DNA of 64,000 bases from Neonectria sp. B-13 (taxonomy: Eukaryota; Ascomycota; Sordariomycetes; Hypocreales; Nectriaceae), in NCBI GenBank assembly GCA_002682825.1, contig NOKP01000010.1:806001-870000 (forward strand), written 5' to 3'. Below, one piece after another: positions 35,921-48,100 of this stretch. Made by a program: the position numbers and the translations under genes. The notes beneath the pieces are model-generated. The model made no database searches. It saw nothing but the letters and a program-made list of their open reading frames with translations, and had not been told where the DNA came from. Positions within the stretch are counted from its first letter, which is position 1. Each line of letters opens with the position of its first letter.

Positions 35921-37945
35921 GCTGGGCGGTTGTATGTGTGGGTGGAAGGGTGGGTGCGTTTTGAGGAGGAAGGAGGAAGGAGGAAGAAGCAAACAGTGAG
36001 TTTGTCGTCGGTATATAGCAATGCTATGAAGGTAGGTAGGTAGGTATGTATGTATGGATATAGGTGGGTGGGTTGGCGGGCGATGTCGTCAAGTGGGTGG
36101 CGGGGTAGGTGGTATTTATTTGACACAAAGGCGTTGGGGCGATGTGATGTGCAGTTCGTAATGTGCAATGCAACAACAAGAGAAGACAGGCAGGATTGGG
36201 AAAGTCGACGAAGGGAGAGGATGTGCAGCTGTACTGTACTCGGTATGTGATGTTGGTTGTGAGTTGTAGTTGCCTCAGTCAGCGGTTGCAAATGCCGAGT
36301 AAGGTGGACTACAGTGCTAAGAGTGCGTGTCGTGGATGCGGTGCGCTTCGCACACCAAAAAGCGCTCCCGGTTGCGGTCGGCGCACTGTGCAGGGTACAC
36401 TGTACATATTGTGAGGCGCCATGTTTCCGAAAACGTTCCCTTCGCTTCTCCCCTTACCCCCGGCGCTTGTGCTGCTGGATGTGCCCGAAGGCAGCCAAAG
36501 CAGCCAATGAGCGGCGCTATCTGAATGCCGCCTCAGGCGAGCGAAGGACAGAAATCTGCAATCGCATCTGGTGGTGGGTGCAATCAGTCACTTCCAGCTT
36601 AGCGCCGCATTGGCATGGGGCGATTGAGGCCCGTGGGACCACCGACGAAGAACCATGAATATGGGGACATGGGGACATGATGGAGTCATTGGAGGTCATC
36701 GGCCCATCCACACTGTTCACCGTTCGCTTGCTCCAGGGATTGCAACAGAGCAAAAAGGTCCGTCCGTCGGCTGACAGCTTTTCCATCTGGCGATCTGGGC
36801 GATAGCAGCCCTCGGAGATGGAAGTCCATCGCATGGCACATATGCCCTTGGAATCGCATGATCCTCCTCACAGTACTCCGTACGTATGCGATCCAATCCG
36901 GGAGTGCATTGCCGCCCCAAAGCAGCAACACCTCCGTCCCGTTTGTTTCTTTTTCTGTTCCCTCTCACATACGACCAACCGCCATCTTAGATGTCGTAAT
37001 CACTGGTTGGCTGCGGTTGTTGCCGACTGCCGTCTGCCGTCTGTTGTCTACTGTCTTTCGCCATCGTCATCGCCGCGCGTGCGTCTTGTTTCCCCAATTG
37101 GTTGGCCGGCTTCATCTGGCCGAGGTTCCCGTCTCGAAAACATCCAGGTCTAGATCCAGGTACCTACCTACCTACTTAGATAGGTAGTACTAGTACCTAC
37201 AACAGGTGCGGATACGGATACTTCGTACCTATGCTCATCGCCATGCCTCCCAACATAGCCTAAAATCGGGAAGCAACTCACACGGTTGTTTCTGTTCCAG
37301 GGGTCATGACCAAGCTTTTGTCGCAGTCCCTGTCACCGTCACTCCCGTCCCTTAAGCTGTGCTGCCGTGGCTTGCGACTACCACACACACACACACACTC
37401 ACTCACAAACCCTGCCCGCTGCCTGTCTGTCTGCCTGTTACCATAGCCGTAGCCGTCGTGTGCCTGGCACTAACTCTAACTGCCGCGCGCTTATCAGCCT
37501 ACCCTCGCCCATCCAAATCTTGGCACCTACCACTCAACCACCACACCTCAACCCCATCACATCTCATCTTTTTTCCATTCCGCATCCCCCTCCCCCTTCA
37601 CGTGCAATTCTCCCCAACAACACATCATCGCTTCACCCGGACTTACCCCAGCTCAACCCGACTCTAGCTTTACCCGGCCTCCCCCTGCGAATATCACTAT
37701 TCCCACTCACACTTCCTGAGAGAGCCCGTCACGCGCCCCCCATCGGTGCGCCCATCTCTTCCTCAACGCTCCCACCCTCGCGCGCTTCGTCCGAGACTCG
37801 CGCCGCGCCGGCTTCCCCTCCCGGCCTCACGCGTCCCTCACCCCATCCTCTCCTTTTATCTCGTTACCCCCATCACTCATCCTGCAGTTGCTCTCCCGGC
37901 CCTCCCGGTCCTCCTCTTTCCCCCGGTCACCTCCAGTCTCACATC
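35921..37945. other. Divergent 2-kb intergenic region
   Basis: It holds the promoters of the phosphatase-like gene (-) and the PRKRIP1-like gene (+). It contains GGTAGGTAGGTATGTATGTATG (36031-36053), GTACTCCGTAC (36873-36883), and a TACC/GGTA-rich block with TACTTCGTAC (37158-37230). The frame of the downstream gene is open from 37367, but that sequence is a CT/CA-rich leader. No other gene supported. Confidence 0.55.
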
Positions 37946-38578
37946 ATGTCCGCCCCGGGCCCGGAATCCGTCCCCACCTCGGCCGACCCGCGCTCTCACC
38001 GTCCCACCAAGAAGCGCGCCCTCACTCCCGTCTCCGCCCAGGCCGCCTCCGTCGATGCCCTCTTCGCGAAGCCCGAGCAGTACATCCGCATCCCGGACCC
38101 CACCGACCCCTCCTCCTCTGCCCTCGTCCGCGCCCCGCCCCCCGAGATCGTCACCAACGTCCAGGGCTCCTCCGCCGGCGCCGGCTCTGGCGAGTTCCAC
38201 GTTTACAAAGCCAGCCGCCGTCGCGAGTATGAGCGCCTGCGAGAGATGGACCAGGACGTCAAGCGCGACAAGGATCACGTTCAGTTCGAAAAGGACAGGG
38301 CCGAGCGTGAGCGCAGAGACGAAGAACGCACCAGGAAGAATCGCGAGAAGCGAGAGAAACTGAAGTCCCGCAAGGCCAACAAGGGAAAGAGCTCTACCCT
38401 GGCCCCTGGCAAGAAGCTGTCTAAAGCATCACCCACCGGGGAACAATCCGGCAACGATGCCGGTCAGACCGCGAAAGAGAGGGATGCTATCACCGCAAAC
38501 GACAAGACAAGGGAAGGCGATGATAAACCCACGACGACTGCAGAACCAGCAGGTCTCATCATTCATGACGATGATTAG
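37946..38578 (+). CDS. PRKRIP1-family (DUF1168) spliceosome-associated protein
   Basis: Predicted 210 aa, single exon. The DUF1168/PRKRIP1 core is recognised from SVDALFAKPEQYIRIP (about residues 33-48) and GEFHVYKASRRREYERLREM (about 88-107), followed by a long charged helix (DQDVKRDKDHVQFEKDRAER onward) rich in Lys, Arg and Glu, and a disordered acidic tail ending HDDD. In animals PRKRIP1 is found in catalytic-stage spliceosomes, where its long helix bridges components. A similar nuclear splicing role here is inferred from family. ATG 37946 is chosen because residues start just before the conserved core; an upstream in-frame extension of 193 codons (from 37367) is Pro/Ser/His-rich and looks like leader. 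Confidence 0.85.
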   Translation: MSAPGPESVPTSADPRSHRPTKKRALTPVSAQAASVDALFAKPEQYIRIPDPTDPSSSALVRAPPPEIVTNVQGSSAGAGSGEFHVYKASRRREYERLREMDQDVKRDKDHVQFEKDRAERERRDEERTRKNREKREKLKSRKANKGKSSTLAPGKKLSKASPTGEQSGNDAGQTAKERDAITANDKTREGDDKPTTTAEPAGLIIHDDD

Positions 38579-38920
38579 ACACATGTGCGACGCACAAGCA
38601 CACAGAACTACAGGCACGCACAAAAAGGTTCCCAACTAGAACACATGTAAAGTAAACAGGCCACGAGGAGGAGACTGCGCCGGACAGGCAACTATTGATT
38701 CGGGAGGTAATTTGAATGATACCCATTTCTTCATCTTGGCAGATGAAAACCCCAGGGCGACCGCCCCAGGCCCTTTTGTCTATCTTTTTTTCTTGTTCTT
38801 CGGCTAGTACAGGGGGTATGACTGGTCCCAACACACACATCTAAACCATCCCGATGCTCCTATCCGCCACATGCTCGTCACCATCCTCACAGCTCTGCTG
38901 CCACTCTATCTCGCCTCTCC
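38579..38920. other. Short convergent intergenic region
   Basis: 342 bp between the stop codons of the PRKRIP1-like gene (+) and CCT3 (-). Probable 3' UTRs only. Confidence 0.65.
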
Positions 38921-40905
38921 TCAATCATCGCCGCCGCCGACGCCGGGGGGACCACCGTGCGCCTTCTTGGCACTGCAGATATCGTCTACTCGGAGGAGGA
39001 GGCAGGCAGCCTAAGATTCGGGTTAGTACTCGTAGTTCAAAAAGAGGAGTCGAGTCCTTGGCTAAGGACGGAGAACGTACCTCAATGGCCGTCTTCAGGC
39101 TCTGAAGCTTGATGGCCTGGGGTTCCCAGACACCGTACTCGTTCATGTCGACAATGGTACCGGTGTCTCCGTTAACACCCCATGAGCTCTTACCCTCAGC
39201 CTGCTTGGCACGCAGATCCGTCAACACACGGACAGGGCTCTTGCCAGCGTTCTGAACCAGGGTTCGGGGGATGACCTCGAGGGCTTCCGCCACCGCCTTG
39301 TAGGGCCATTGCTGCACTCCCTCGATGCTCTTGGCTAGCTGGCTCAATCGTACCGAGACGGCCATCTCCGTAGCACCACCGCCGGGGGATAACCGGGGCG
39401 AGAACATGACGTTTCGTGCCACGCCCATCGCATCTTGGAGGTTTCGCTCAATCTCGTTGAGGACGTCCTTGGAGGGGCCTCGGAGGAGGATCGTGCAGGC
39501 CTTAGGGTCCTTGCACTTGGTGAGGAAGGAAAAGTACTCGTCACCGATCTTCTCGATCTCGAACAGGCCGCACTGGGTGCCAACGTCGGAATCCTGGAGG
39601 TCCTCCACGCGGTTCACAATGGTGGCGCCAGTGGCGCGGGCTATTCTGTTGTTGTCGGTCTTTCGCACTCGGCGGAGAGCTGTGATGTTGGCCTTCACGA
39701 AGTAGTGCTGGGCCAGGTCTGAGTTGAATTAGTAACCGAGCCATAGAAGCGGGCATTGTTGGGAAACTCACCGGAGACTCCCTTTTCGGTGATGACAAGA
39801 TCGGGCTTGACGGCGATGATGGCTTCGCATAGGGACTTGACTTGCTCCTCCTCAATCTGAAGAATACGGTTCCAGTCGTCCTCCTTGGTTATCTCAATGT
39901 TGGTTTGCGACTCGCCCTTCTTGTACTCCAAGGGGCAATCCAGGAGCACAATTCTGGGGTTCTCAATGCGCCGGCGCATCTTGGGATGTGTGATGTCCTT
40001 GTTCAGCATCAGGCCGTCGAGAACCTGGCTGTCCTCGATCTCACCACCGGGGACCTTCTCCACTCGGGCATATCGCTTGATGTCGACCTCGGTCTTGCCG
40101 TTACCAGCCTCCCACGTCACCGTCCGGACAGCTGTGAGCGCAAGCTGGCACATCTGGTCCATCCATCGTGAAACAAACTTGGTGCCGATGGACGACGAGA
40201 TAAGCTGGTACATGGCCTTGTCGTCGTTGACATCGATGGGCGTGGAGATCTCGTCGATGATAACGAGGGCATCTTTTAGGGCGCGCTTGAAGGCGGAGAT
40301 GATGACAACCGGGTGGATGTTGCGGTCGAGTTGGGGCAGAGCTTGCGCCAAGATCTCACCAGCTGGAGGATGTCAACATGGTAGGCAAGGCCAGGGGAGT
40401 CGTGGTGTCCCTTACCTAGGATGATGACAGTTGTAGTTCCGTCACCGACCTCCTCATCCTGTGTCCGGCTGAGCTCGATCATGCTCTTGGCGGCGGGGTG
40501 TGACACCTCGATTTCTCGGAGAATGGCGTGGCCATCGTTTGTGAGGACTATACCGCCCATGGGATCGAGCAGCATCTTGAGCATAGCTTTGGGGCCGAGG
40601 CATGATCGAATGATATCAGCGACCCTGGAAGCTTGTTAGCTGGCTAGGCACGCGACGACAAGAGGGGTAGAAAAGACAGGGACGGCGAGAAACGCACGTT
40701 TTGGCAGCGGCGATGTTGGACAGCTGAGCTTTTCGGCCGATCTGTCTTTCACCACCACTGTTGGTGTCTGTTTAGGAGGATTTGTCAGTTTCTGAGGTTG
40801 AGTCCGGAGGTTTTGGAGCGAGGTGGCTCCGAAGCGGGAAGCTTGGAGAAGCAAGGCGCAGGGGGGGGGGATGGACGCACTCATTACCACCACCGGAGCC
40901 TGCAT
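38921..40905 (-). CDS. cct3: T-complex chaperonin gamma subunit (CCT3)
   Basis: Predicted 540 aa from six exons, complement(38921..39010, 39081..39718, 39772..40362, 40416..40624, 40698..40767, 40881..40905); introns 70, 53, 53, 73 and 113 bp. CCT/TRiC is the cytosolic double-ring ATPase that folds actin, tubulin and other proteins; this is one of its eight subunits. Evidence: N-terminal [11 protein letters not shown] typical of gamma subunits, nucleotide-binding [19 protein letters not shown], catalytic [10 protein letters not shown], central [30 protein letters not shown] and [12 protein letters not shown]. The terminal exon restores [19 protein letters not shown]; an unspliced reading would instead give an Arg-rich, Pro-rich tail. 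The first coding exon is only 25 nt (eight codons plus one base), and intron 1 contains a 10-G run. Length matches the family (about 530-550). Confidence 0.96.
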
Positions 40906-43157
40906 GATGGGCGAATTCGCGTTGGAGGTTTCGGCTCGAGGGAGATGGAATATGGACGGAGAGATAAGGACGCAATGGCGACGAGGGCCACAAGGCAGTC
41001 AGGTCGAGAATCGAGGATATTTCGGATATCCAGAATTCGGGGGGGCGTGGAGAGGGACTGTTGAGGGGCGCGCACCAGAAAAGTTCAGTGGTGGATGGGA
41101 ATTTTGGCGGGGAGGTTCGAAGTGCTGAGTTGGACTGGTGGAATGTTAACCCGCCCCCGCCGCCGGACGGAGAGCAATGGAAGGCGAGTAAGCCCAAGGC
41201 GACCTTTCCTAGTTCGGCCAGTTTAGGCACACCAAAGGGCCAAAAGGGCCCGTAGCTACTTAAGGTACCTTACCTATGGTAGGTACGGTAGCTTAAGCTG
41301 CATGGAAGTCCCCGTGACTGTTGCTGTACCTGTTCACAGCTGGAGGTTTCGGAAAATTAATAAAAAAGGTGCTTGCCTGCTTGTTTTAGTCGGAGAGATA
41401 TCTTTAGCAACAAGAGCTCCCAACTCCCCGATTGTGGCGGACCGACGTCTTATCTCACCTCTCGGGACCCGAGCGCTCAGCTCCGCCGCTCACCGGATCC
41501 CGACACCGCGCCTCAGCCTTTCCTGAAAGGACGCACTCTGATGTGTTCGCTCTCTCGTCGTGCTTTAACCGAGTGAGTGCTTAGATCAATGATCACGCTC
41601 GGGGATGGAAAACGGGAGCCTGGCCTCGACCATCGTCATTCAGGCAACCACATTTCACCGCATCCTTCATCTTGCCCGCTAACCCCGAGGGCCCGTGATG
41701 ATATATGTCAAGCCGAAGCAGAGCAAGAGCTATTCTTGGACCAGAAGCGCAAGTGTTGTTCAATACCGACGTACCATATCCGAGCGGAAGAGAAGAGGAG
41801 AAAGTCACCGGTATGGAATGCAAGCAATACTGTGATGACACCACGTGAAAGGATGAACCGGTATCCGAGACCCATGATCGATCCATAATGTCGGAACAAG
41901 GTCACTTTGGTTCGAACATACGCCCGCCGTGAGTGTATTGAAGTGCAAAGTTCTGTGCGGGTTCCGATCACCTTTAAAATACAGTTGTACGCATGCTTGG
42001 TTGACCCTGACATTCGATTATATAGGCCTGTCGTCAGAGACAGTATCCCCAGTGGCCAAAGCAGCGGCTGTCAGAGTCAATGAACTTAAACGCTCTGATG
42101 TCCACGACATCGAGGATATAAGGTGCAACAGTGACAAGCTCGAAACGGCCACGGCCATCTGCACCCCCCGAATACAGTGGTCAAAAGCGGAAGTCGGCAA
42201 TTCTATATCAACCAAGAAAGTGCTTGTCCTAGCTCGGTCTAAATGGAAGTTGTTCAAGCGTATGCCAGGTATACTGACAATCCATTTCCGAGGAGACAGC
42301 CAAACACAACAGTGCGAATCTCCATCTACATCCGGTGCTGCACGTTGACGAAACGACTGGACATCGTGAGGAGCTCATGTCTAATCTGAGGATGCTGGCA
42401 TGCTCACCTCACAACCTGTTTCCAAAGTCAGCGACACGTGGAGAAGCCTTAAATCGAGCCTGATGCCTTTGAGTTGCGGGACTAAGGAACCGCCCGGTCT
42501 GTAGACCATAGCAATCTTGAACGAAGCTTGAGTGCCGCAACACACGCCAGCAGAAAGTGGTCGGCTATTTCTGCTGGACGATACGCTATATTCGTCTGGT
42601 TGAACGGGGAGTCCTTAATATGGTCATCTACGAGAGCTTTCGTCTTGTCCGCTAATGACAGAAGAATCGGAAAGAGGGTCGACAGAAACTGTGGCAAGGA
42701 ACAGCTAGTCTTTCTGGGAGCGACATCGTTTTATAAGTCTGTCTTCGCATATACCGAGTCGAACTGTGTACATTGGCCTTGCTATCATTCAACGAGAGTG
42801 ATGGGTTTTATCACACTTCGCTGTCACTTCTTCTTGTCTACAGAATGATGAGGCATCACATACTAAGCATTAGGAGGGCGAAATTGCATCACTTTCCCAG
42901 GAACTTGGTGTCGCCTCGTTGGTTGAGCATTGCCCGTTATGCTAGTGCATTTCACTACCACTACCATATTTCTAACTAGAGCATCCGTTGCTACTTGAGA
43001 CACCAAGTGGGCAATACCGGCCCAAGAAGTCCAATCTAGGAAGAAGGGTAAGGACCAAGTCCAAGTCCAATCACAGAGTTACAGGTCGACTCCTAGGTCT
43101 CCTGACGCATCAACTGGCTAGATTCAGCCATCTACCTCCTTTGCCTCAGCACTTATC
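40906..43157. other. Intergenic region, CCT3 promoter and flank of the decayed locus
   Basis: The first 400 bp upstream of CCT3 include a perfect 12-bp palindrome TAAGGTACCTTA (41261-41272) inside a GTAC/GGTA-rich block (41251-41300). The rest (41.6-43.1 kb) is lower in G+C. Short frames such as 41929-42348 (+) and 42528-42848 (+) show no recognisable domain and are not called. Confidence 0.5.
41251..41300. repeat. GTAC-rich nested palindromes upstream of CCT3
   Basis: It includes TAAGGTACCTTA (perfect 12-bp palindrome), ACCTATGGTAGGT (imperfect) and flanking GTAGCT...AGCTTAAGC elements. It is about 350 bp upstream of the CCT3 ATG. Could be regulatory or a decayed mobile-element end; nothing decides between them. 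Confidence 0.45.
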
Positions 43158-45165
43158 TCACTTCTTTCGGGAGGGGGGAGGGCGGGGCTGAATTCGACGC
43201 TCAATTCCAGGCATTGTCGATCGGCAACTTCTTGGTTCTGGGTTAGCCGTAGCCCAATCAGGCTGGAGGCTTTGCCCGGGCGGGAAGCTCTGGGCAGGTT
43301 GGAAGCCTGGAGGAGCGGCTTGAGCAGACGGGAAGCCCTGAGTAGGTTGGAGGCGCAGAGCAGGTTGAAAGCCCTGGGTTGGTTGGAGACCAGGTGGGAA
43401 GCCTCGTCCTCGCTGAAAGCCTTGACCAAAAGGGGCGCCTTGTGTTCCCTCGGGACCGAACTCAACCCATGCAGCTCCAACCTTCGATTTGACCTCGACC
43501 AAGCAGGCGAACCGCGACATAGCCTCCTGCACACTCGCCCATTGCCCCCGGTCCACCTCTGCCAGCTCCTCAATCTGGTCCCACCACTCCTCGACATTGA
43601 ACCCAGAGTAATGCGGCACGTCCTCCAGCCACAGGAAGTCACCGGGGAGAGGTCTTTCGTAGAACTTGGCTGGCTTGGCCGAGCACGAGAAGCTCGGGCG
43701 GCCGTCTTTGCTGAATTGAAAAGAGATACAGCGACGGCGGGGAATCCCTCCCAAGTACCCTGGAAGAAATTGCTGGTTGTCAACTGGCACTCTTGTTGAA
43801 GAACCGCCGCTTCCCTGGTTGGATTGTGAAGTCTCCAAAGGAGGATCCTATGTCTCCTTGAGTTTCACCACCTGCAGTGACGGAATAGCGAAGACGAGCC
43901 AAGATTCTGGGATTGGAGTCAACTCGGGAGGGGCTCTTCCGTGGGTCGAGAGCAAGGGCTTGGTAATCTTGAACCAGACCCAGGTTCGCTTGTTGCCTGA
44001 TGCATCGACCCTATTCATGTGTGAGCAAGTGTCTTCATTTGGTATCATGATTCAGTGAACTTACAGGTTGGTCTCACACATAACGATGCTCCCCAGTGTG
44101 GCGTCGATCTTCTGCAATACGTGCAAAGACTCCAGGAAGTCCAGTCTCTCTTTTCTTGACATTTGGAAGAACGGAACATCCTGCAAGTTGTCTGCTTTTC
44201 CCATGCGGGGCTGGGGAATACCCCTGCAAACGAGCGAGTCCAGCTGGAGCATCCTGTATCCGTTCTGTCGAGATGCTTGCTCGAGACAGGCAAGCAGGCC
44301 AAATTGGGGACAGTTCTTGGATTGCTCAGTCCCTGGGATGTATGGTTGTCCCTCCACTGGCATGATCATGGTTTGGCTTCCGAAGTCAGTAGCGAGTGGT
44401 GTAAAGGGGTACTCGTTTGCGGCATCTATGTGAGCCTGAAGGCGCCGGCTCGAAGCCACCCTAGTCTCTGTATCAGCAAAATGTTCAACGTCTCGGCGAT
44501 TGCAGATGTTGAAGCTGAACTCACACATAGGGCATTCTGCCATCTCTGTGGCCGTCTCTGGTCCGACTTTCAAGAACAAGGTTTCTACCTCGCTCAGGGC
44601 GATCGTCGTGGAGCGGGTGACGCATCATCTCGCACGTGCCGTTGCCGTATTGCGATGTTGCGATGTCGTGCGCGGCCAAGTCAGGCCCAAGGCGTGGATT
44701 GACGTGCTGAGCAATGTCGGCAACTCTTTGCATCCCAGTCACGGTCAGCATGTCATGCTCAAGACCCTGAGATCGGAGTCGCGGGTTGTGCTGAAGTGTG
44801 CTGGATATGGTCTTGGCATACGCCCGTTTCCTGTCAAAGCCCACAGAGACGCCTTTGAGAAGCTTGTCCGTGATGGAAAGCTTGCTGAGTTCCTCACTGA
44901 GAGGAGGGTGGGCATTTATATCTGTGATAGCTCCTGGGACCGGTTTGATAGTTTTATTGTTCAACTCTTTGGCGTTTGCACGGTGGACTTTGTTAGAACT
45001 CGTCTTCTAGAGTGTTCCTCCTGGTGACTCGTGCATGAAAACAAGCTTGGTTGCCTCGATTTCCGATTCAACATTCTCATCAAGTCTGGCTCTCTTGTTG
45101 TCGACTTGTTCAGCGTTGGGGTCTGGACTGAGGGTGCGCTTGCTATCCCCGAGAGGTTGTGACAT
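43158..45165 (-). pseudogene. Unrecognised gene with two in-frame TAG codons and a frameshift
   Basis: On the minus strand an ATG at 45165 opens a coding-like frame (MSQPLGDSKRTLSPD, then a basic KRARLDE stretch). TAG stands at 45007-45009, but the same frame continues open and protein-like to about 44610. There the sense moves by one frame: IALSEVETLFLKVGPE and a C-x2-C motif (ECPMCEF) follow in the new frame. A well-formed 54-bp intron (44011-44064, GTAAGT..ATAG) joins CETNL to VDASGNK in frame. A second in-frame TAG is at 43848-43850, after which the frame runs on through a globular-looking segment (EEWWDQIEEL) to a Gln/Pro/Gly/Phe repeat tail with GFQP and PTQGF units, stopping at 43158. 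I recognise no family. A pseudogene is most likely; unnoticed introns ending at these TAGs, or sequence errors, are alternatives. Confidence 0.5.
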
Positions 45166-48100
45166 TTTGTCGAGAATGTCTCCGAAAAGATGATGATGAA
45201 CGGGTTGAGGCGTAGGTTTGTTTGTTGTAAAGGAGAGGGTTGGGCGCTCCTGCTGTGGTCTTTTCTATGAAAACACATACGCGTAAACCTTTCTAAACAC
45301 AATGTCCACTTCCGTTGTAGTGTTGTCAGGTGAACCCATCACTCTCACTTCACCAAAGTCTATTGCAAATGCCAGGCAACAATACACAACAATACCTGCA
45401 CAACAAGCCTATAGCAGGCCAGCTTCCATTTTAGGAACACCAGCCATTCAGTTACTTTGAACAATGGCCTTCCTCAAGCCATCGAAGCAACACGATTCAC
45501 TTGGCTAACAATGTGATTAAGTCACAGGAAGGAAGGATGTTTCTTCCAAGCTGATTGGCCTGAGCCTGATGCTTCAGCCCAAAGGCGCGATGCTTTTACA
45601 CGCATCAGACTTATTTACCTTTGGGCGCCTAGGTCGAATCTCTGAATCGTTGCTGACGGGGGCTTCTCAATCAAAACTCACTTACAGTCTGCAATGCCTT
45701 TCACAACTCGAGCACCTATTCATGCACGGTATTGTTCTCCAGCACGTCATTGACGAGCTGAATTCGGGAATCAATCAATCCCCGCTCAAATTAGGAGCAT
45801 TGGCCTTTCGAGCTCCACGATATAATTAACTTATGGCCTTGGGTTCCTAGTACTCATCGTCAAACCCGCCAAACCCGCCGCCCTAGTGCGCCTGAAATTG
45901 CAGCACGTCCAAGGTGCCTTAGTCTGGTTATTCTTGGGCACTCTGGAGCATCTCGATTGCATCTAGATTCACTCCTTGGCCAACACAATCCTCCGCATCC
46001 CCCTGACCCTGTTTGACTTTGTCTCCTGCCAACAATCCTTCCGGGCCGTTTCGCCATAGCAGTCACCGCCTGCTAAGGACGGTGTGCACCGGCCCACATA
46101 CGCTAGATCGGTCCGCAAGGAGGCCCGTGACGGCGTCGAGATGGGCCAGGGCCGCTCCCCGGCCTCGGCCTTTGACTGTTCGACGCCGTGATCGGAGCGG
46201 AGTCCTTCGCCGGTGTTTCAGCGCTCGCGAGCAACATTTATATCACAGTTACGCAAGGCTCCAAGTGAGGGTGTAAGGGGATGGGGGGGCCGAGGAGGGA
46301 GACACTGTGCTTGGGTTTGTCCCCGAGAGCCTGCATCGCAAGCGTCCCTGTCGGCAACTTTCCCAAGCCCAACCAACGACGCAATTATGTAGGCCCATCA
46401 GGAATTCAGGCCCAGGCCCCGGGTCTACGCCAAGAGTCCTCCCCAAAGATTACGCCTGCTGCCTTTAGCCTTCAGCCCAGCCCAGCTCACCTCGGGCGGG
46501 TTTTTCCTGCACCCAACGCAAGGCCCTAAAAGGTGTTGAATCCAGCCCAGCGGACCGCACGGGTAGATCCCGCTAGCAGCAGATCCAATCGGAACCGCGA
46601 GCCCGGCGCCCGTCGACTGAACATGGCTGAGCGATGGCTTGCTCCGTGACTGGGAAGCGTCCATCGCGTCCATCCTCAACCATCTCGACGGGTGCCTAGT
46701 CTAGCCGTCTTGACGGGGCCAACCTAGCGAGATGCATCACCGGCTGCTGCTCTGCCACTGCGTGCGAAGCAGGACCCCTCGAAAAAGAAAATCCCGGTTC
46801 GCCAACTGAGGCAGCCCATCCAAAAACAAGGATGCAGAGATTTCCCTCCGCCCTCCCACTCGAAGCCCACACACACGCCTTCATCCAATCTTCGTCCACT
46901 ATTCGTCCTCGAATCGCACGCCGACACACCTCGACGACGCCCTCCCCCCGCTCGACCTTTGCCCGACGATCGTGCTTGTTGGATTCCGTCACGTCCACGT
47001 CAGCGCCCACGATGAAACTGGCTTCTTCTTTCGGGTTCCTCGCAGGAGAACATCCAGCCATTGCTACCAATCTGCTGCCGCTCCGTGCTCACTCGGGGAG
47101 GGGTTTCCCTTCCTTGAGGATCCTCCCTGCCGTCACCATCGTGAATGGACTTGCGTATACGTACGCATCTTGCTCTGCTGTAACCCACCTCGTTTGCTCG
47201 TCAACCATGGCCATCAATCCGCTATGTCGGTTGTGCTGACGACCGGGTACAATGCGAGGCCTTTTCCCCCCTCGGGCACTCTTTTCCGCTTGCCGTCGTC
47301 CGTCGTCTTGCTTTAGCTGGCCCGCGGCTACCACCGCCGCGGGTCATTAGGCATCGTCGCCGATCAGCGAATAAGCACGTCGGCGGGGCCTTTCAACCCG
47401 AGCTTTTCCTGCAGCCCGTCAATGCAGGTTGATCGCGATACACACCCGTCAAGCCTCAGTTTGCCTTTTTTTCTTCTTTTCTTTCTTATAGGTCAGGGGC
47501 GTCTGACAGCGTCGGAGGACTGAGACCAGTTGTTGAACTTGCTGGACTTGCTGGAACCACCTGGAAGTGAAGTGAACTAGCAAACGCCGGCTCCATGCCA
47601 TGACCAACACCAAGACCAACATGCCGGGACCAACATCGTAGGCTAAACTGTCATTTCAGCCTTCATCAATCATCAAGTGATGCGGGCAGTCTTAGCGGCC
47701 ATGGTCCAGACCTCTGCCAAAAGCCTAAATGACCTCGAGATGGATGGATGGATGTCGCTCAACAGCCCCAACGTTGTGTCAGCCGTTACTATCGTGAATT
47801 TTCACGACACCTGGGTTAAACTTTTTGCACTTTTGCCTCCCTCGTCCGATCGTAATCAAGTCCGTCCGAATGTTAGCGCATATCCCCCTCTAAAAAAAGT
47901 TCCCGCCTCCGCCTCCAAAGTGCCCCCACGACCAGGAACCTGGGGATTGAAGGGACGGCCCAGGAAAAACTAACACAATTTTCGTGGTATAGCCTAGAAA
48001 ATTTTACTCCAAAAAAAGGCATCATCCCTAGTACTGGTGCAACATCGAGCCTCTCGGTTCGGAAACGTCTCACTGCCACCCCTTGAGAGGCTCACTTCGC

